Part shown: one piece after another, positions 1 through 5,890 of the stretch
Numbering within the stretch: position 1 is the first letter of the stretch
Layout of the letters: every line of letters begins with the position of its first letter
Source of the DNA: Gammaproteobacteria bacterium
GTDB lineage: Bacteria > Pseudomonadota > Gammaproteobacteria > Pseudomonadales > Pseudohongiellaceae
NCBI GenBank assembly: GCA_947377625.1
Contig: CANCGR010000148.1
Location: 1-6,623 of the forward strand
Reading direction: 5' to 3'
Length of the DNA stretch: 6,623 bases
Made by a program: the position numbers and the translations under genes
Notes under the pieces: model-generated
Told to the model about the DNA's origin: nothing
Database searches by the model: none
The model's input: the letters and a program-made list of their open reading frames with translations, nothing else

Positions 1-3
1 GCC

Positions 4-19
4 GTGCTGAGGTCAGCAC
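4..19. repeat. Short perfect inverted repeat just past the acetyltransferase stop
   Basis: GTGCTGA and TCAGCAC face each other across two bases, directly after the stop codon of the minus-strand acetyltransferase gene. In RNA this would fold as a 6-bp stem with a 4-base loop (AGGT on the plus strand). Its place suggests the stem of a transcription terminator. The bases that would show the U-run lie beyond the window edge, so this cannot be decided here. Confidence 0.4.
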
Positions 20-568
20 CTACCCGGCCACGATCGCCCAGCGTTCGTGGTCTTTCCAGCGCCCTTTGATCTTCAGATAGCGGGGCGAAAAGCCCTCTTT
101 GGAGAAGCCGCAGGCTTGGGCCAAGGCCAGCGATGCCACGTTGTCGGGCTGGATATTGGCTTCGAGGCGATGCAGCTTGAGCGTCTTGAAAGCGTGGCGC
201 ATGACCAACTGCAACCCCTCCTTCATAAAGCCCTGACGTTCATGCCCGGCAAACACGTAGTAACCAAGATAGGCGCTGCGGAACAAACCGAAGATCATGC
301 CGGTGATGCTGATAACACCGACGATGGCCTGGGTGTCGTTGCGGCAGACCAACAGCGCCTGGCTGGACGGCTGCGCCATGCGCGCGAGCCAGGTATGAAA
401 CTCGGAAGGAAATCTGGGCGTGTGGGTCCAGCTCTGGTGGAGTGAGCGGCTTTGCAGTGCAGATGTCAGAAACTCCTCTTCATCGGCCAACGTGGGATAA
501 CGCAGGCTTACCTGCTTGCCGGCATAGAACACGCCGCTTGCAGGCGCTTTTTCAGGCTTGCGCAGCAT
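20..568 (-). CDS. GNAT-family N-acetyltransferase, RimJ/RimL-like
   Basis: This 182-residue protein should transfer an acetyl group from acetyl-CoA to an amine, probably a protein N-terminus, in the cytoplasm. The GNAT fold shows in the acetyl-CoA-binding stretch at residues 103-119 (YYVFAGHERQGFMKEGL, the GxG-type pyrophosphate loop read here as RQGFMKEG). The RimJ-type C-terminal signature follows: LHRLEANIQPDN at 132-143, ACGFSKEGF at 152-160, then GRWKDHERWAI at 169-179. The last block closely resembles E. coli RimJ, which acetylates ribosomal protein S5, but many paralogues share it, so the substrate is not assigned. The length is slightly below RimJ (about 194). It lies 24 bp after the YciI gene and is probably co-transcribed. 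The ribosome site before the ATG is poor (no AGGA-type core), so the start is less sure than the family. Confidence 0.88.
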   Translation of the reverse strand: MLRKPEKAPASGVFYAGKQVSLRYPTLADEEEFLTSALQSRSLHQSWTHTPRFPSEFHTWLARMAQPSSQALLVCRNDTQAIVGVISITGMIFGLFRSAYLGYYVFAGHERQGFMKEGLQLVMRHAFKTLKLHRLEANIQPDNVASLALAQACGFSKEGFSPRYLKIKGRWKDHERWAIVAG

Positions 569-592
569 CGTCGCCGGCCCGGGGCGGCATCA

Positions 593-847
593 TCATTTGG
601 CGTTCCACTCGTAAACACTGACTATTGATGAATGGGAAGTATGCACCGGGTCGGCAAACGCAATGGCTTTGGCCGCCTCAAGATTTTCAGCACGAATCAG
701 ATAAGCGCCGCCGGATTTGTCAGTAAACGGCCCGGCCAGCTCAAGATTGCCACTGTGCCGCAAACGCTCCAGAAAAACTTTATGAGGCTCAATGATGGCA
801 GCCTGAAAATGCGGAGTGCGGATTGTCATAACCAGATAACGAAGCAT
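593..847 (-). CDS. YciI-family protein
   Basis: This is an 84-residue single-domain protein of the YciI-like (dimeric ferredoxin-like) family. Visible family marks are H22 in PHKVFLERL, the AGPFTD stretch at 38-43, GGAYLI at 46-51, and the helix NLEAAKAIAFADP ending in D66. The His and Asp residues are the ones usually discussed as a possible active site, but the biological role of most members is unknown. The open frame can be extended 14 codons upstream to a TTG at 889, but I chose the ATG at 847: it has a good ribosome site (AAAGGA, 6 bases upstream), the family normally begins directly with the first strand (here MLRYLVMTIR), and the extra 14 residues match nothing in the family. It lies between the 217-residue gene and the acetyltransferase, all on one strand, and is likely part of the same transcript. 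Confidence 0.87.
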   Translation of the reverse strand: MLRYLVMTIRTPHFQAAIIEPHKVFLERLRHSGNLELAGPFTDKSGGAYLIRAENLEAAKAIAFADPVHTSHSSIVSVYEWNAK

Positions 848-853
848 TGGTTT

Positions 854-859
854 TCCTTT
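854..859 (-). promoter_or_regulatory. Ribosome binding site of the YciI gene
   Basis: On the minus strand this reads AAAGGA, 6 bases before the ATG at 847. It decides the start of the YciI gene over the upstream in-frame TTG at 889, which directly abuts the stop codon of the preceding gene and has no such site. Confidence 0.7.
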
Positions 860-889
860 ATGCCTGGCCATTGTGAAAGGCGATTTCAA

Positions 890-1543
890 TCAAACGATGA
901 AATTCAAAAATTTGTCGGCAAGTGCTGTGGTTCTTTTTGCAATTAATCCTGACCGTGTCATCGTCACATGCAAATGATCGATATCAACAAGACCACAGGC
1001 AAACAAATCTTTCCATAACTGGTCATAAAGCGCCTGCTTGCCCTGAAGGCTTGGCACACTATGCTCAACAATGACGCTTAGCTTGCCGATTTTCATGCGT
1101 GGCGGCTGCGGTGACTGGAATGCTTTCAAAACTTGCAGATGCAGCTCGGTAAAGCGGTCGACCATGTTCAGGAAAACATGTTGCATCGTCTCATCAGGAG
1201 CCTGGCCTTTGGCAATATTCACAATTCCGTTGCGCAACGCTTCCAGCTTCTCTTTGCTGTGGGTGCGCAGCGCAAGTTGCGAAGCATACAGCGCTGCAGA
1301 GACAAAGGTTTCGTTGTTTTGCAAGGTCGCAAGTGCAAGACCGTTTTTCTCAAGCTGTTTAAGTTTTTCTCCAACATCCGCCATCCACTCTTTCTGTCTT
1401 CTGTCGAGTGAGGGGTGAACAGCTGCCTGGAAAAGTTCAAGGGCAGAGCCGCCAAATACTGGCCGAGCAGCTTTGGCAGTTGGTTGCTTTACAACGACCG
1501 TGGATTTTTTAGCTGGTTTTGATTTTTGTTTGCTAGTAGCCAT
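890..1543 (-). CDS. Conserved-looking hypothetical protein with basic N-terminal tail
   Basis: I do not recognise a named family for this 217-residue soluble protein. The first 28 residues carry seven Lys and one Arg and no acidic residue (K5, K7, K9, K12, K13, K19, K24, R27), with the PAKK and TAKAA patterns seen in histone-H1-like or other nucleic-acid-binding tails. The rest (about 33-217) looks mainly alpha-helical. It includes a block with the look of a conserved core, EKLEALRNGIVNIAKG (97-112) followed by APDETMQHVFLNMVDRFTELH (114-134), and an ending TTALADKFLNFIV. I recall similar cores in proteins annotated only as hypothetical, but cannot check. There is no signal peptide or membrane segment. 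The ATG has a good ribosome site (GGGAG, 8 bases upstream). Local base composition is lower in GC than the flanking genes (by my count 27/60 at 1321-1380 against 38/60 at 4861-4920), which fits, but does not prove, later acquisition. It heads a likely transcript with the YciI and acetyltransferase genes. Confidence 0.8.
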   Translation of the reverse strand: MATSKQKSKPAKKSTVVVKQPTAKAARPVFGGSALELFQAAVHPSLDRRQKEWMADVGEKLKQLEKNGLALATLQNNETFVSAALYASQLALRTHSKEKLEALRNGIVNIAKGQAPDETMQHVFLNMVDRFTELHLQVLKAFQSPQPPRMKIGKLSVIVEHSVPSLQGKQALYDQLWKDLFACGLVDIDHLHVTMTRSGLIAKRTTALADKFLNFIV

Positions 1544-1655
1544 AGCTGTATCTCCCGATGTGCTCCAATATTTTTTTTAGTGTGCTTGCCTGCGTTTTCA
1601 GACAGAGGCTAAAGTGGGCCACTGCGTTCTGCAAGTTTGTTTTTGCAATAGCCCT
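1544..1655. other. Gap between hslR and the 217-residue gene
   Basis: The gap should hold the end of the yrfG-hslR transcript and the promoter of the next minus-strand gene. I see a ribosome site (minus-strand GGGAG at 1552-1556), a run of eight T at 1571-1578 (A on the coding strand), and an 11-bp palindrome AGTGGGCCACT at 1613-1623 of the kind a dimeric regulator could bind. A very weak minus-strand promoter candidate is TTGCAG, 17 bases, then TAGCCT, at about 1610-1638; it overlaps the palindrome. The only stem near the hslR end is 5 bp (TGCAA/TTGCA, about 1636-1653) with no U-run, so no convincing terminator is seen. Confidence 0.35.
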
Positions 1656-2084
1656 TCAATCCTCATCCCGAAAAAACTCTTCCTTGAAACGATGAATCCT
1701 TCTGCGATCCTGTTTGCTGGGGCGGCCGCTGTGATCGGGCATCATCGCATTCTGCGCTTTGCGTAGTGCGCTCGCGGCTTCGCGGCTGGCGATGCTGGCA
1801 GGCGTTTCTTCGTACAAGCGCGCTGCTTCCGGCGCGCCGCGTCGATGTTCGTCAACGGCTTTGACGATCACGGTTTTTTCGTCGAAGCCCTGACGTATCT
1901 TCAGTTCGTTGCCCGCTTCCAGTTCGCGGCTGGCTTTGCAGCGTTCGCCGTTGCAATGCACTTTGCCGCCTTCAATTGCAGCTTTGGCGAGAGAGCGGGT
2001 TTTGAAGAAGCGCGCGGCCCACAGCCATTTGTCGACACGCACTCGTGCAGGGCCAGCGGCAGTATTTTCAGCAGGCTTGTTCAT
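1656..2084 (-). CDS. hslR: Hsp15, S4-domain ribosome-associated heat shock protein
   Basis: Hsp15 binds free 50S subunits that still carry a nascent chain on tRNA after stalled or aborted translation and helps recycle them. The 142-residue protein has an S4 RNA-binding domain at about 14-75: VRVDKWLWAARFFKTRSLA (15-33), the AAIEGGKVHCNG turn (35-46), and the closing strand block GNELKIRQGFDEKTVIV. A basic C-terminal tail follows, with GRPSKQDRRRIHRFK at 120-134, as in E. coli Hsp15 (133 residues). The start ATG overlaps the yrfG stop by 4 bp (ATGA on the minus strand). The sequence before it has no clear ribosome site, so translation is probably coupled to yrfG. Adjacency to yrfG matches the enteric order igaA-yrfG-hslR-hslO, but hslO does not follow here. 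Confidence 0.93.
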   Translation of the reverse strand: MNKPAENTAAGPARVRVDKWLWAARFFKTRSLAKAAIEGGKVHCNGERCKASRELEAGNELKIRQGFDEKTVIVKAVDEHRRGAPEAARLYEETPASIASREAASALRKAQNAMMPDHSGRPSKQDRRRIHRFKEEFFRDED

Positions 2085-2734
2085 GCGTTCATGATTTCAT
2101 CAAAGTGGATGATGCCGGGAAATTCGGAAGTTGGGCGCACCGGCTGCGTGGTGTCTGGCTGCAGCACTTGCAACAGATGCGGCAGGCCTTGTGCGGAGGC
2201 GGCGCGCAATACATTGAGGCTGTCGTCGATAAACAGGCTGCGCTGATAGTCGAGTCCGGCCTCGATCTGCAGCTTGCCCCAGAAGCCGTCATTTTCTTTA
2301 GCCAGTTGCAGCGTGTGTGAACTGTAGCGGGCGTGCAGATACTGGCCGAGGCCGGAAGCTACCAGTTTGAGTTCGAGGGCTTTGGGGTGGGCGTTGGTCA
2401 CCAGGATGCAGCGCTTGTTGAGCTTGTGCAGGAACTGCAGAAATTCCATGGCGCCGGGGCGGAACTTCACTTTGTCCTGCACCTGCAGTTTCAGCGCTTC
2501 CACATCCATGCCGATGGCCTGGCTCCAGTGGTCCACGCAATACCAGTTGAGCGTGCCATGCAGTGAGTCGGAAAACGCCTGCAGCCACGTCAACGCAGCT
2601 TCAGGTGTCATGCCGGTTTTCTCGGCATAGCGCAGCGGCAGATACTCCAGCCAGAAGTAATTGTCATAGCGCAGATCGAGCAGCGTGCCGTCCATGTCGA
2701 GCAGAACGGTATCGATCCGGGACCAGTTCACCAT
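2081..2734 (-). CDS. yrfG: HAD-family GMP/IMP nucleotidase (YrfG)
   Basis: A cytoplasmic haloacid-dehalogenase-type phosphatase; E. coli YrfG dephosphorylates GMP and IMP to nucleosides. All four HAD motifs are visible in the 217 residues: motif I DMDGTLLD at 13-20 (nucleophile D13, acid/base D15), motif II LVTNAH at 111-116 (T113), the motif III lysine K146 in LAKENDGFW, and motif IV FIDDS at 168-172 (D170, D171). The cap between motifs I and II carries YFWLEYLPLRYAEK, typical of this subgroup. Length is close to E. coli YrfG (222). The ATG at 2734 has AGGAAAGG upstream. It overlaps hslR by 4 bp, and the pair forms an operon. It is divergent from cysQ across 69 bp. The specific substrate is inferred from family and from the hslR neighbour; other HAD phosphatases share the motifs. 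Confidence 0.9.
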   Translation of the reverse strand: MVNWSRIDTVLLDMDGTLLDLRYDNYFWLEYLPLRYAEKTGMTPEAALTWLQAFSDSLHGTLNWYCVDHWSQAIGMDVEALKLQVQDKVKFRPGAMEFLQFLHKLNKRCILVTNAHPKALELKLVASGLGQYLHARYSSHTLQLAKENDGFWGKLQIEAGLDYQRSLFIDDSLNVLRAASAQGLPHLLQVLQPDTTQPVRPTSEFPGIIHFDEIMNA

Positions 2735-2751
2735 GTGTAGGCCTTTCCTCT

Positions 2752-2773
2752 TCTATAATGGCGGCATTATAGA
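2752..2773. promoter_or_regulatory. Symmetric divergent promoter region of yrfG and cysQ
   Basis: A perfect 9-bp inverted repeat, TCTATAATG (2752-2760) and CATTATAGA (2765-2773), separated by GCGG, contains consensus -10 boxes on both strands: TATAAT at 2754-2759 on plus and at 2766-2771 on minus. The plus box would start cysQ RNA near 2766, about 38 bases before its ATG. The minus box would start yrfG RNA near 2759, about 25 bases before its ATG. No good TTGACA-like -35 sits at 16-18 bp for either; the plus one would fall on the yrfG start codon. The two polymerase footprints overlap, so the promoters would compete. The repeat may equally be an operator. The sequence is clear; the promoter role is inferred. 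Confidence 0.6.
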
Positions 2774-2803
2774 GAGATTGTGTCGCATCCTTGAGAACCT
2801 TGC

Positions 2804-3616
2804 ATGACTTCATCCGCTTTGTTGCCCGCTGTCATTGATCTGTGTAAACAGGCCGGCGCTGCCATCCTCGCCATCTATCATGGTGGCGCAATAGCTGTGA
2901 GCCACAAGCCCGATGAGTCACCGCTGACGGCTGCGGACCTGGCGGCACATCAAATACTCACGGCTGGTTTACAGGCGTTGACGCCCGACATACCAGTATT
3001 GTCAGAAGAATCTGCCAGCGTGCCGTGGAGTGAGCGTCAGCAGTGGTCGCGTTACTGGCTGGTGGACCCGCTCGACGGCACCAAGGAATTCATCAAGCGC
3101 AACGGCGAGTTCACCGTCAACGTGGCTTTGATTGAAGACGGCGTGCCGGTGTTGGGGGTGGTTTATGTGCCGGTACTCGGCTGGTGTTATGCCGGTGTGA
3201 TAGGCGAAGGCGCCAGCGTCGAAAAAGCAGGGCGCACCACTGCCATACACGTGTCCCCGCTGCCGGCTCATCAACCCAGGCTGCGTGTAGTTGCCAGCCG
3301 CAGCCATGGTGGCGAGCTGCTGGAAGCGTGGCTTGCGCGCGCGGAGCGGGATTATCAGCAAATTGAGCTGCTCAGCATGGGCAGTTCACTCAAGATATGT
3401 CTGGTGGCCGAAGGCAAGGCCGATATCTATCCGCGACTGGCGCCTACTTGTGAGTGGGATACGGCGGCGGCACAAGCCGTGCTGGAAGCGGCAGGCGGCA
3501 CGCTGGTGGATGTGAGCGGTAATATCTACCGTTACAACCGCAAATCAGACCTGTTGAATCCGCATTTTTTTGCGATCGGTGACAATGACTCAGCGCTGGC
3601 GCTGGTCTTGCTCTGA
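2804..3616 (+). CDS. cysQ: 3'(2'),5'-bisphosphate nucleotidase CysQ
   Basis: CysQ removes the 3'-phosphate from 3'-phosphoadenosine 5'-phosphate, the by-product of sulfate assimilation and of carrier-protein phosphopantetheinylation, giving AMP. It is a Mg-dependent, typically Li-sensitive enzyme of the inositol monophosphatase fold, at the inner face of the membrane or in the cytoplasm. The 270 residues show the whole signature: KPDESPLTAAD at 35-45, the metal-binding LSEES at 66-70, DPLDGTKEFIKRNGEFTVN at 88-106 (D88 and D91 bind metal), GSSLK at 193-197, and CEWDTAAAQAVLEAAGG at 216-232 (D219). This is a little longer than E. coli CysQ (246). The KEF(I)KRNGEF wording separates it from SuhB-type inositol phosphatases. 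The ribosome site is weak (TTGAGAAC upstream). It is followed by the sulfatase-fold gene after 27 bp on the same strand, and these may share a transcript. Confidence 0.95.
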   Translation: MTSSALLPAVIDLCKQAGAAILAIYHGGAIAVSHKPDESPLTAADLAAHQILTAGLQALTPDIPVLSEESASVPWSERQQWSRYWLVDPLDGTKEFIKRNGEFTVNVALIEDGVPVLGVVYVPVLGWCYAGVIGEGASVEKAGRTTAIHVSPLPAHQPRLRVVASRSHGGELLEAWLARAERDYQQIELLSMGSSLKICLVAEGKADIYPRLAPTCEWDTAAAQAVLEAAGGTLVDVSGNIYRYNRKSDLLNPHFFAIGDNDSALALVLL

Positions 3617-3630
3617 TCCGTTCTGTAGTT

Positions 3631-3634
3631 GGAG
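3631..3634 (+). promoter_or_regulatory. Ribosome binding site of the LTA-synthase-like gene
   Basis: GGAG lies 9 bases before the ATG at 3644 and 6 before an in-frame TTG at 3641. The two possible starts differ by one codon only; I prefer the ATG for codon strength. Confidence 0.6.
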
Positions 3635-3643
3635 TAACGCTTG

Positions 3644-5245
3644 ATGAAGTTAAGCAGTAAAGCGGGCTTGTGCACGGTTGTCGATGTTGCGGCCTTGGTA
3701 TGTGTGTTTGTGGTGCTCATCATTCCCAACCGGCTCGAATGGATCACTCCCGGTTCCTTCATGTTTCTGCCGCTTGAATTGATCGTTGCCGGTTTGTTGT
3801 TGCTGGTGCCGGGTGGCACAGGTCGCGCACTGCGCGCTTTGTTGGCAGTGCTGCTCGCCATCGGGCTGGTATTCAAGGTAGCCGATCTCATTGTTTACGA
3901 AGTGTTCTCACGCCCCTTCAATCCGGTGTTCGATCTGTATTTGCTGGACGATGGCTTGCGGCTGGTAACGGGCGCCTTTGGCCGTATCGATGCCATCGTG
4001 CTGGCGCTGCTGTTGTTGTTGGTGTTCGCGCTGATCTTTCTGTTTGCGTTTGTAGTGTTGGGTCGCCTGCAACAACGCTTGCAGCAGACCCCACGCTATC
4101 CGTTGCCAGCTTTGGGCGGCTTGTTCGGCTTGTGGGTTGCGCTGCACCTGGCCGGCTTCCCGCGTGTGAATACCTATTTCCACGACGAATTCATTGAGCA
4201 TGTTCATGCAATCTTCGACAGTTTGGAAGACATCAAGACCTTCGCTGCCACGGTGAACAACGACAAGTTTGCCTCCACCAGTGGCGAGCAGTTGTTCAAC
4301 AAACTGCGTGGCAAGGATGTATTGGTGATCTTCGTTGAATCCTATGGCCGCACGGTGTTCGATGATGCCGAGTTTGCCAAAGAGATAAAGCCAAGTCTGG
4401 AACAAGCCAATGCCCAGCTTGCCATCAATGGCTTGCAGTCCCGCACCGCCTATCTCACTTCACCCACCGTGGGTGGCATCAGTTGGCTCGCTCACGGCAC
4501 TCTGTTGTCGGGGCTGTGGATCAACAGTCAGCTGCGTTACGACAGTCTGGTGCTCAGCGAGCGCCCAACGCTCAATCGCCTGTTCAAACGCGCTGGCTGG
4601 CGCACACTCGGCGTGATGCCGGCCATCAGCATGGCGTGGCCCGAAGGCCAGTATTTCGGGTTTGACCAGATCTACAACGCCGGCAATCTGGGCTACAAGG
4701 GGCTGCCCTTCAACTGGATTACGATGCCGGATCAGTTCGTGATGGCGGCATTGCAAGGCAATGAACGCGGCGCAGGCCCACGCCCGCCAATCATGGCGGA
4801 AATCGCACTGATCTCATCGCATGCGCCGTGGACGCCAATCCCTGAGTTGATCCGTTGGGATGAAGTGGGCGATGGCACCGTCTTTAATGGCCAAGCCGTG
4901 GCCGGCCCGGATCCCGATGAGGTGTGGGAAGACACCGGCCGCATCCGCGAGCAATACCGCAAGTCCATTGATTACGTGATGAACACACTGGCCTCCTATG
5001 CAATCCAGTTTGGCGACGACAATCTGGTGATGCTGGTGGTCGGCGATCACCAGCCGGCGCCGTTGGTCACCAACGACAGCCCCTCCAACGAGGTGCCAGT
5101 GCATATCATTGCGCGTGATCCGGCTGTGTTTGAGGCGATTGCCGACTGGCATTGGAGCGAAGGGCTGGTGCCGGCCAACGACGCACCGGTATGGCGTATG
5201 GACACCCTGCGTGACAGGTTCGTGGAAGCGTTTTCAAACCCGTGA
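3644..5245 (+). CDS. Membrane-bound LTA-synthase-type sulfatase-fold phosphotransferase/hydrolase
   Basis: A 533-residue enzyme of the alkaline phosphatase/sulfatase superfamily. Its layout is that of lipoteichoic acid synthase and phosphoglycerol/phosphoethanolamine transferases: an N-terminal membrane part and a C-terminal periplasmic catalytic domain. Hydrophobic segments lie at about 11-28, 39-56, 63-85, 115-139 and 154-171. The catalytic domain starts near 223 with DVLVIFVESYG (225-235; E232 the expected metal ligand). The nucleophile region is SPTVGGISWLAHGTLLSG (273-290; T275 or S280). SSHAPW (391-396) holds a conserved-type His, and VVGDHQPAP (466-474) gives metal ligands D468 and H469. 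The active-site set looks intact. A presumed Gram-negative has no lipoteichoic acid, so the substrate is unknown: a phosphoglycerol or phosphoethanolamine transfer to a glycan or lipid, or plain hydrolysis, are all possible. It is 27 bp after cysQ. The TTG one codon upstream is an alternative start. Confidence 0.88.
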   Translation: MKLSSKAGLCTVVDVAALVCVFVVLIIPNRLEWITPGSFMFLPLELIVAGLLLLVPGGTGRALRALLAVLLAIGLVFKVADLIVYEVFSRPFNPVFDLYLLDDGLRLVTGAFGRIDAIVLALLLLLVFALIFLFAFVVLGRLQQRLQQTPRYPLPALGGLFGLWVALHLAGFPRVNTYFHDEFIEHVHAIFDSLEDIKTFAATVNNDKFASTSGEQLFNKLRGKDVLVIFVESYGRTVFDDAEFAKEIKPSLEQANAQLAINGLQSRTAYLTSPTVGGISWLAHGTLLSGLWINSQLRYDSLVLSERPTLNRLFKRAGWRTLGVMPAISMAWPEGQYFGFDQIYNAGNLGYKGLPFNWITMPDQFVMAALQGNERGAGPRPPIMAEIALISSHAPWTPIPELIRWDEVGDGTVFNGQAVAGPDPDEVWEDTGRIREQYRKSIDYVMNTLASYAIQFGDDNLVMLVVGDHQPAPLVTNDSPSNEVPVHIIARDPAVFEAIADWHWSEGLVPANDAPVWRMDTLRDRFVEAFSNP

Positions 5246-5262
5246 AGGTTGCATCCACCAAG

Positions 5263-5287
5263 GGCCACGGGCATAGTGCGCGTGGCC
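5263..5287 (+). other. GC-rich hairpin between the sulfatase-fold gene and the GlcG/HbpS gene
   Basis: GGCCACG (5263-5269) pairs with CGTGGCC (5281-5287). Inside, GCA and TGC (5271-5273, 5277-5279) can extend the stem past one G-G mismatch, leaving a TAG loop. No T-run follows, so it is not a standard intrinsic terminator. It could protect an upstream mRNA 3' end or reduce read-through into the next gene. Confidence 0.4.
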
Positions 5288-5331
5288 GGCCCTGGAGCCA
5301 GCTACTCATTCAATCCTCCGGGAATCACCCT

Positions 5332-5805
5332 ATGAACAAGAAGTTTTTCCTGATCTCTTTTCTGCTGAGCGTACTTATGTCTACCACTGTGCAAGCGCAA
5401 AACTACGGACCCAACATCTCTCTGGAACAGGCCAAAGTTGTGCTGGCAGCGGCCGAAGCCGAAGCCCGCAAACAAGGCTGGCCGATGGCCATTGCCGTTG
5501 TGGATACGGCCGGCAACCTGGTGGCGTTTTCCAAGCTCGACAACACCCAGATTGCCAGCGTCAAAATCTCGCAGGGCAAAGCCAATTCGGCAATTGGTTT
5601 CAAACGCCCCACCAAAGCCTTGCAGGATGCACTGGAAAAAGGCGGTGTGAATCTGCGCGTATTGAGCCTTGAAGGCGCAGTGCCGGCCGAAGGCGGTATC
5701 CCGCTGGTGCAAAATGGCATGATCATCGGTGCCATCGGTGTGTCAGGCATGGCATCCGATCAGGATGGTGTCGTGGCCACTGCCGGCGCTGTTGTCATCA
5801 AATAA
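5332..5805 (+). CDS. Exported GlcG/HbpS-family (haem-degrading-type) protein
   Basis: This is a 157-residue secreted protein with one GlcG/HbpS domain. Residues 1-22 form a Sec signal peptide: MNKK, a hydrophobic core FFLISFLLSVLM, and a VQA cleavage site before Q23. The domain (about 30-157) shows the family marks: AIAVVDTAGNLVAFSKLD (53-70), SVKISQGKANSAIGF (76-90), VPAEGGIPL (117-125) and IGAIGVSGMASDQDGV (132-147). Family members include Streptomyces HbpS, which binds haem outside the cell, and GlcG of glycolate operons, whose role is unclear; many relatives are simply exported. The ligand here is unknown. I chose the ATG at 5332 rather than an in-frame GTG at 5242, because the latter would place 30 polar residues before the signal peptide. 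A GGGA ribosome site lies 8 bases before the ATG. It lies 86 bp after the sulfatase-fold gene, with a hairpin between, so linkage is uncertain. Confidence 0.9.
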   Translation: MNKKFFLISFLLSVLMSTTVQAQNYGPNISLEQAKVVLAAAEAEARKQGWPMAIAVVDTAGNLVAFSKLDNTQIASVKISQGKANSAIGFKRPTKALQDALEKGGVNLRVLSLEGAVPAEGGIPLVQNGMIIGAIGVSGMASDQDGVVATAGAVVIK

Positions 5806-5811
5806 GCGCGC

Positions 5812-5837
5812 TGCTGCCTGAATTTGCTTCGGCAGCA
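5812..5837 (+). other. Small stem-loop just after the GlcG/HbpS gene
   Basis: TGCTGCC (5812-5818) pairs with GGCAGCA (5831-5837) around a 12-base loop, beginning six bases after the stop codon. It is followed by ATTGCGC rather than a T-run. It may act together with the larger hairpin 14 bases further on as a 3'-end structure. Confidence 0.4.
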
Positions 5838-5849
5838 TTGCGCTGTATG

Positions 5850-5890
5850 CCGATCAGCACTGGGAGTTCAAGCTCTCAGTGCTGATCCGG
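5850..5890 (+). terminator. Long hairpin, probable transcription terminator or mRNA 3' end
   Basis: GATCAGCACTGGGAG (5852-5866) pairs with CTCTCAGTGCTGATC (5873-5887) over 15 bp, with only one G-U pair, around the loop TTCAAG. CC at 5850-5851 can add two pairs with GG at 5889-5890 past a bulged C. The run after it is only TTCTATC, weak for an intrinsic terminator. The position, 46 bases after the stop of the GlcG/HbpS gene, still makes transcript end or 3' stabilisation the best reading. Confidence 0.55.

Noticed and set aside
47..445. 132-codon plus-strand open frame
   Set aside because: It runs opposite to the acetyltransferase gene, whose motifs are unmistakable. Its own translation shows no family signature and no ribosome site.
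848..889. TTG-started N-terminal extension of the YciI protein
   Set aside because: The downstream ATG has a proper AAAGGA site and matches the family start; the extension has neither.
593..1543. Toxin-antitoxin or defence island in the 217-residue/YciI/GNAT run
   Set aside because: GNAT toxins are usually paired with a small DNA-binding antitoxin. Here the GNAT protein is RimJ-like and follows a YciI protein, with no antitoxin-like fold, so nothing supports a toxin system.
3908..4405. 165-codon minus-strand open frame, rich in Gln and His
   Set aside because: It is antisense to the LTA-synthase-like gene. The Gln-rich stretch is what CTG/TTG leucine codons of the membrane segments give when read backwards.
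5242..5331. GTG-started extension of the GlcG/HbpS protein
   Set aside because: It would bury a normal signal peptide behind 30 polar residues and contains the intergenic hairpin.
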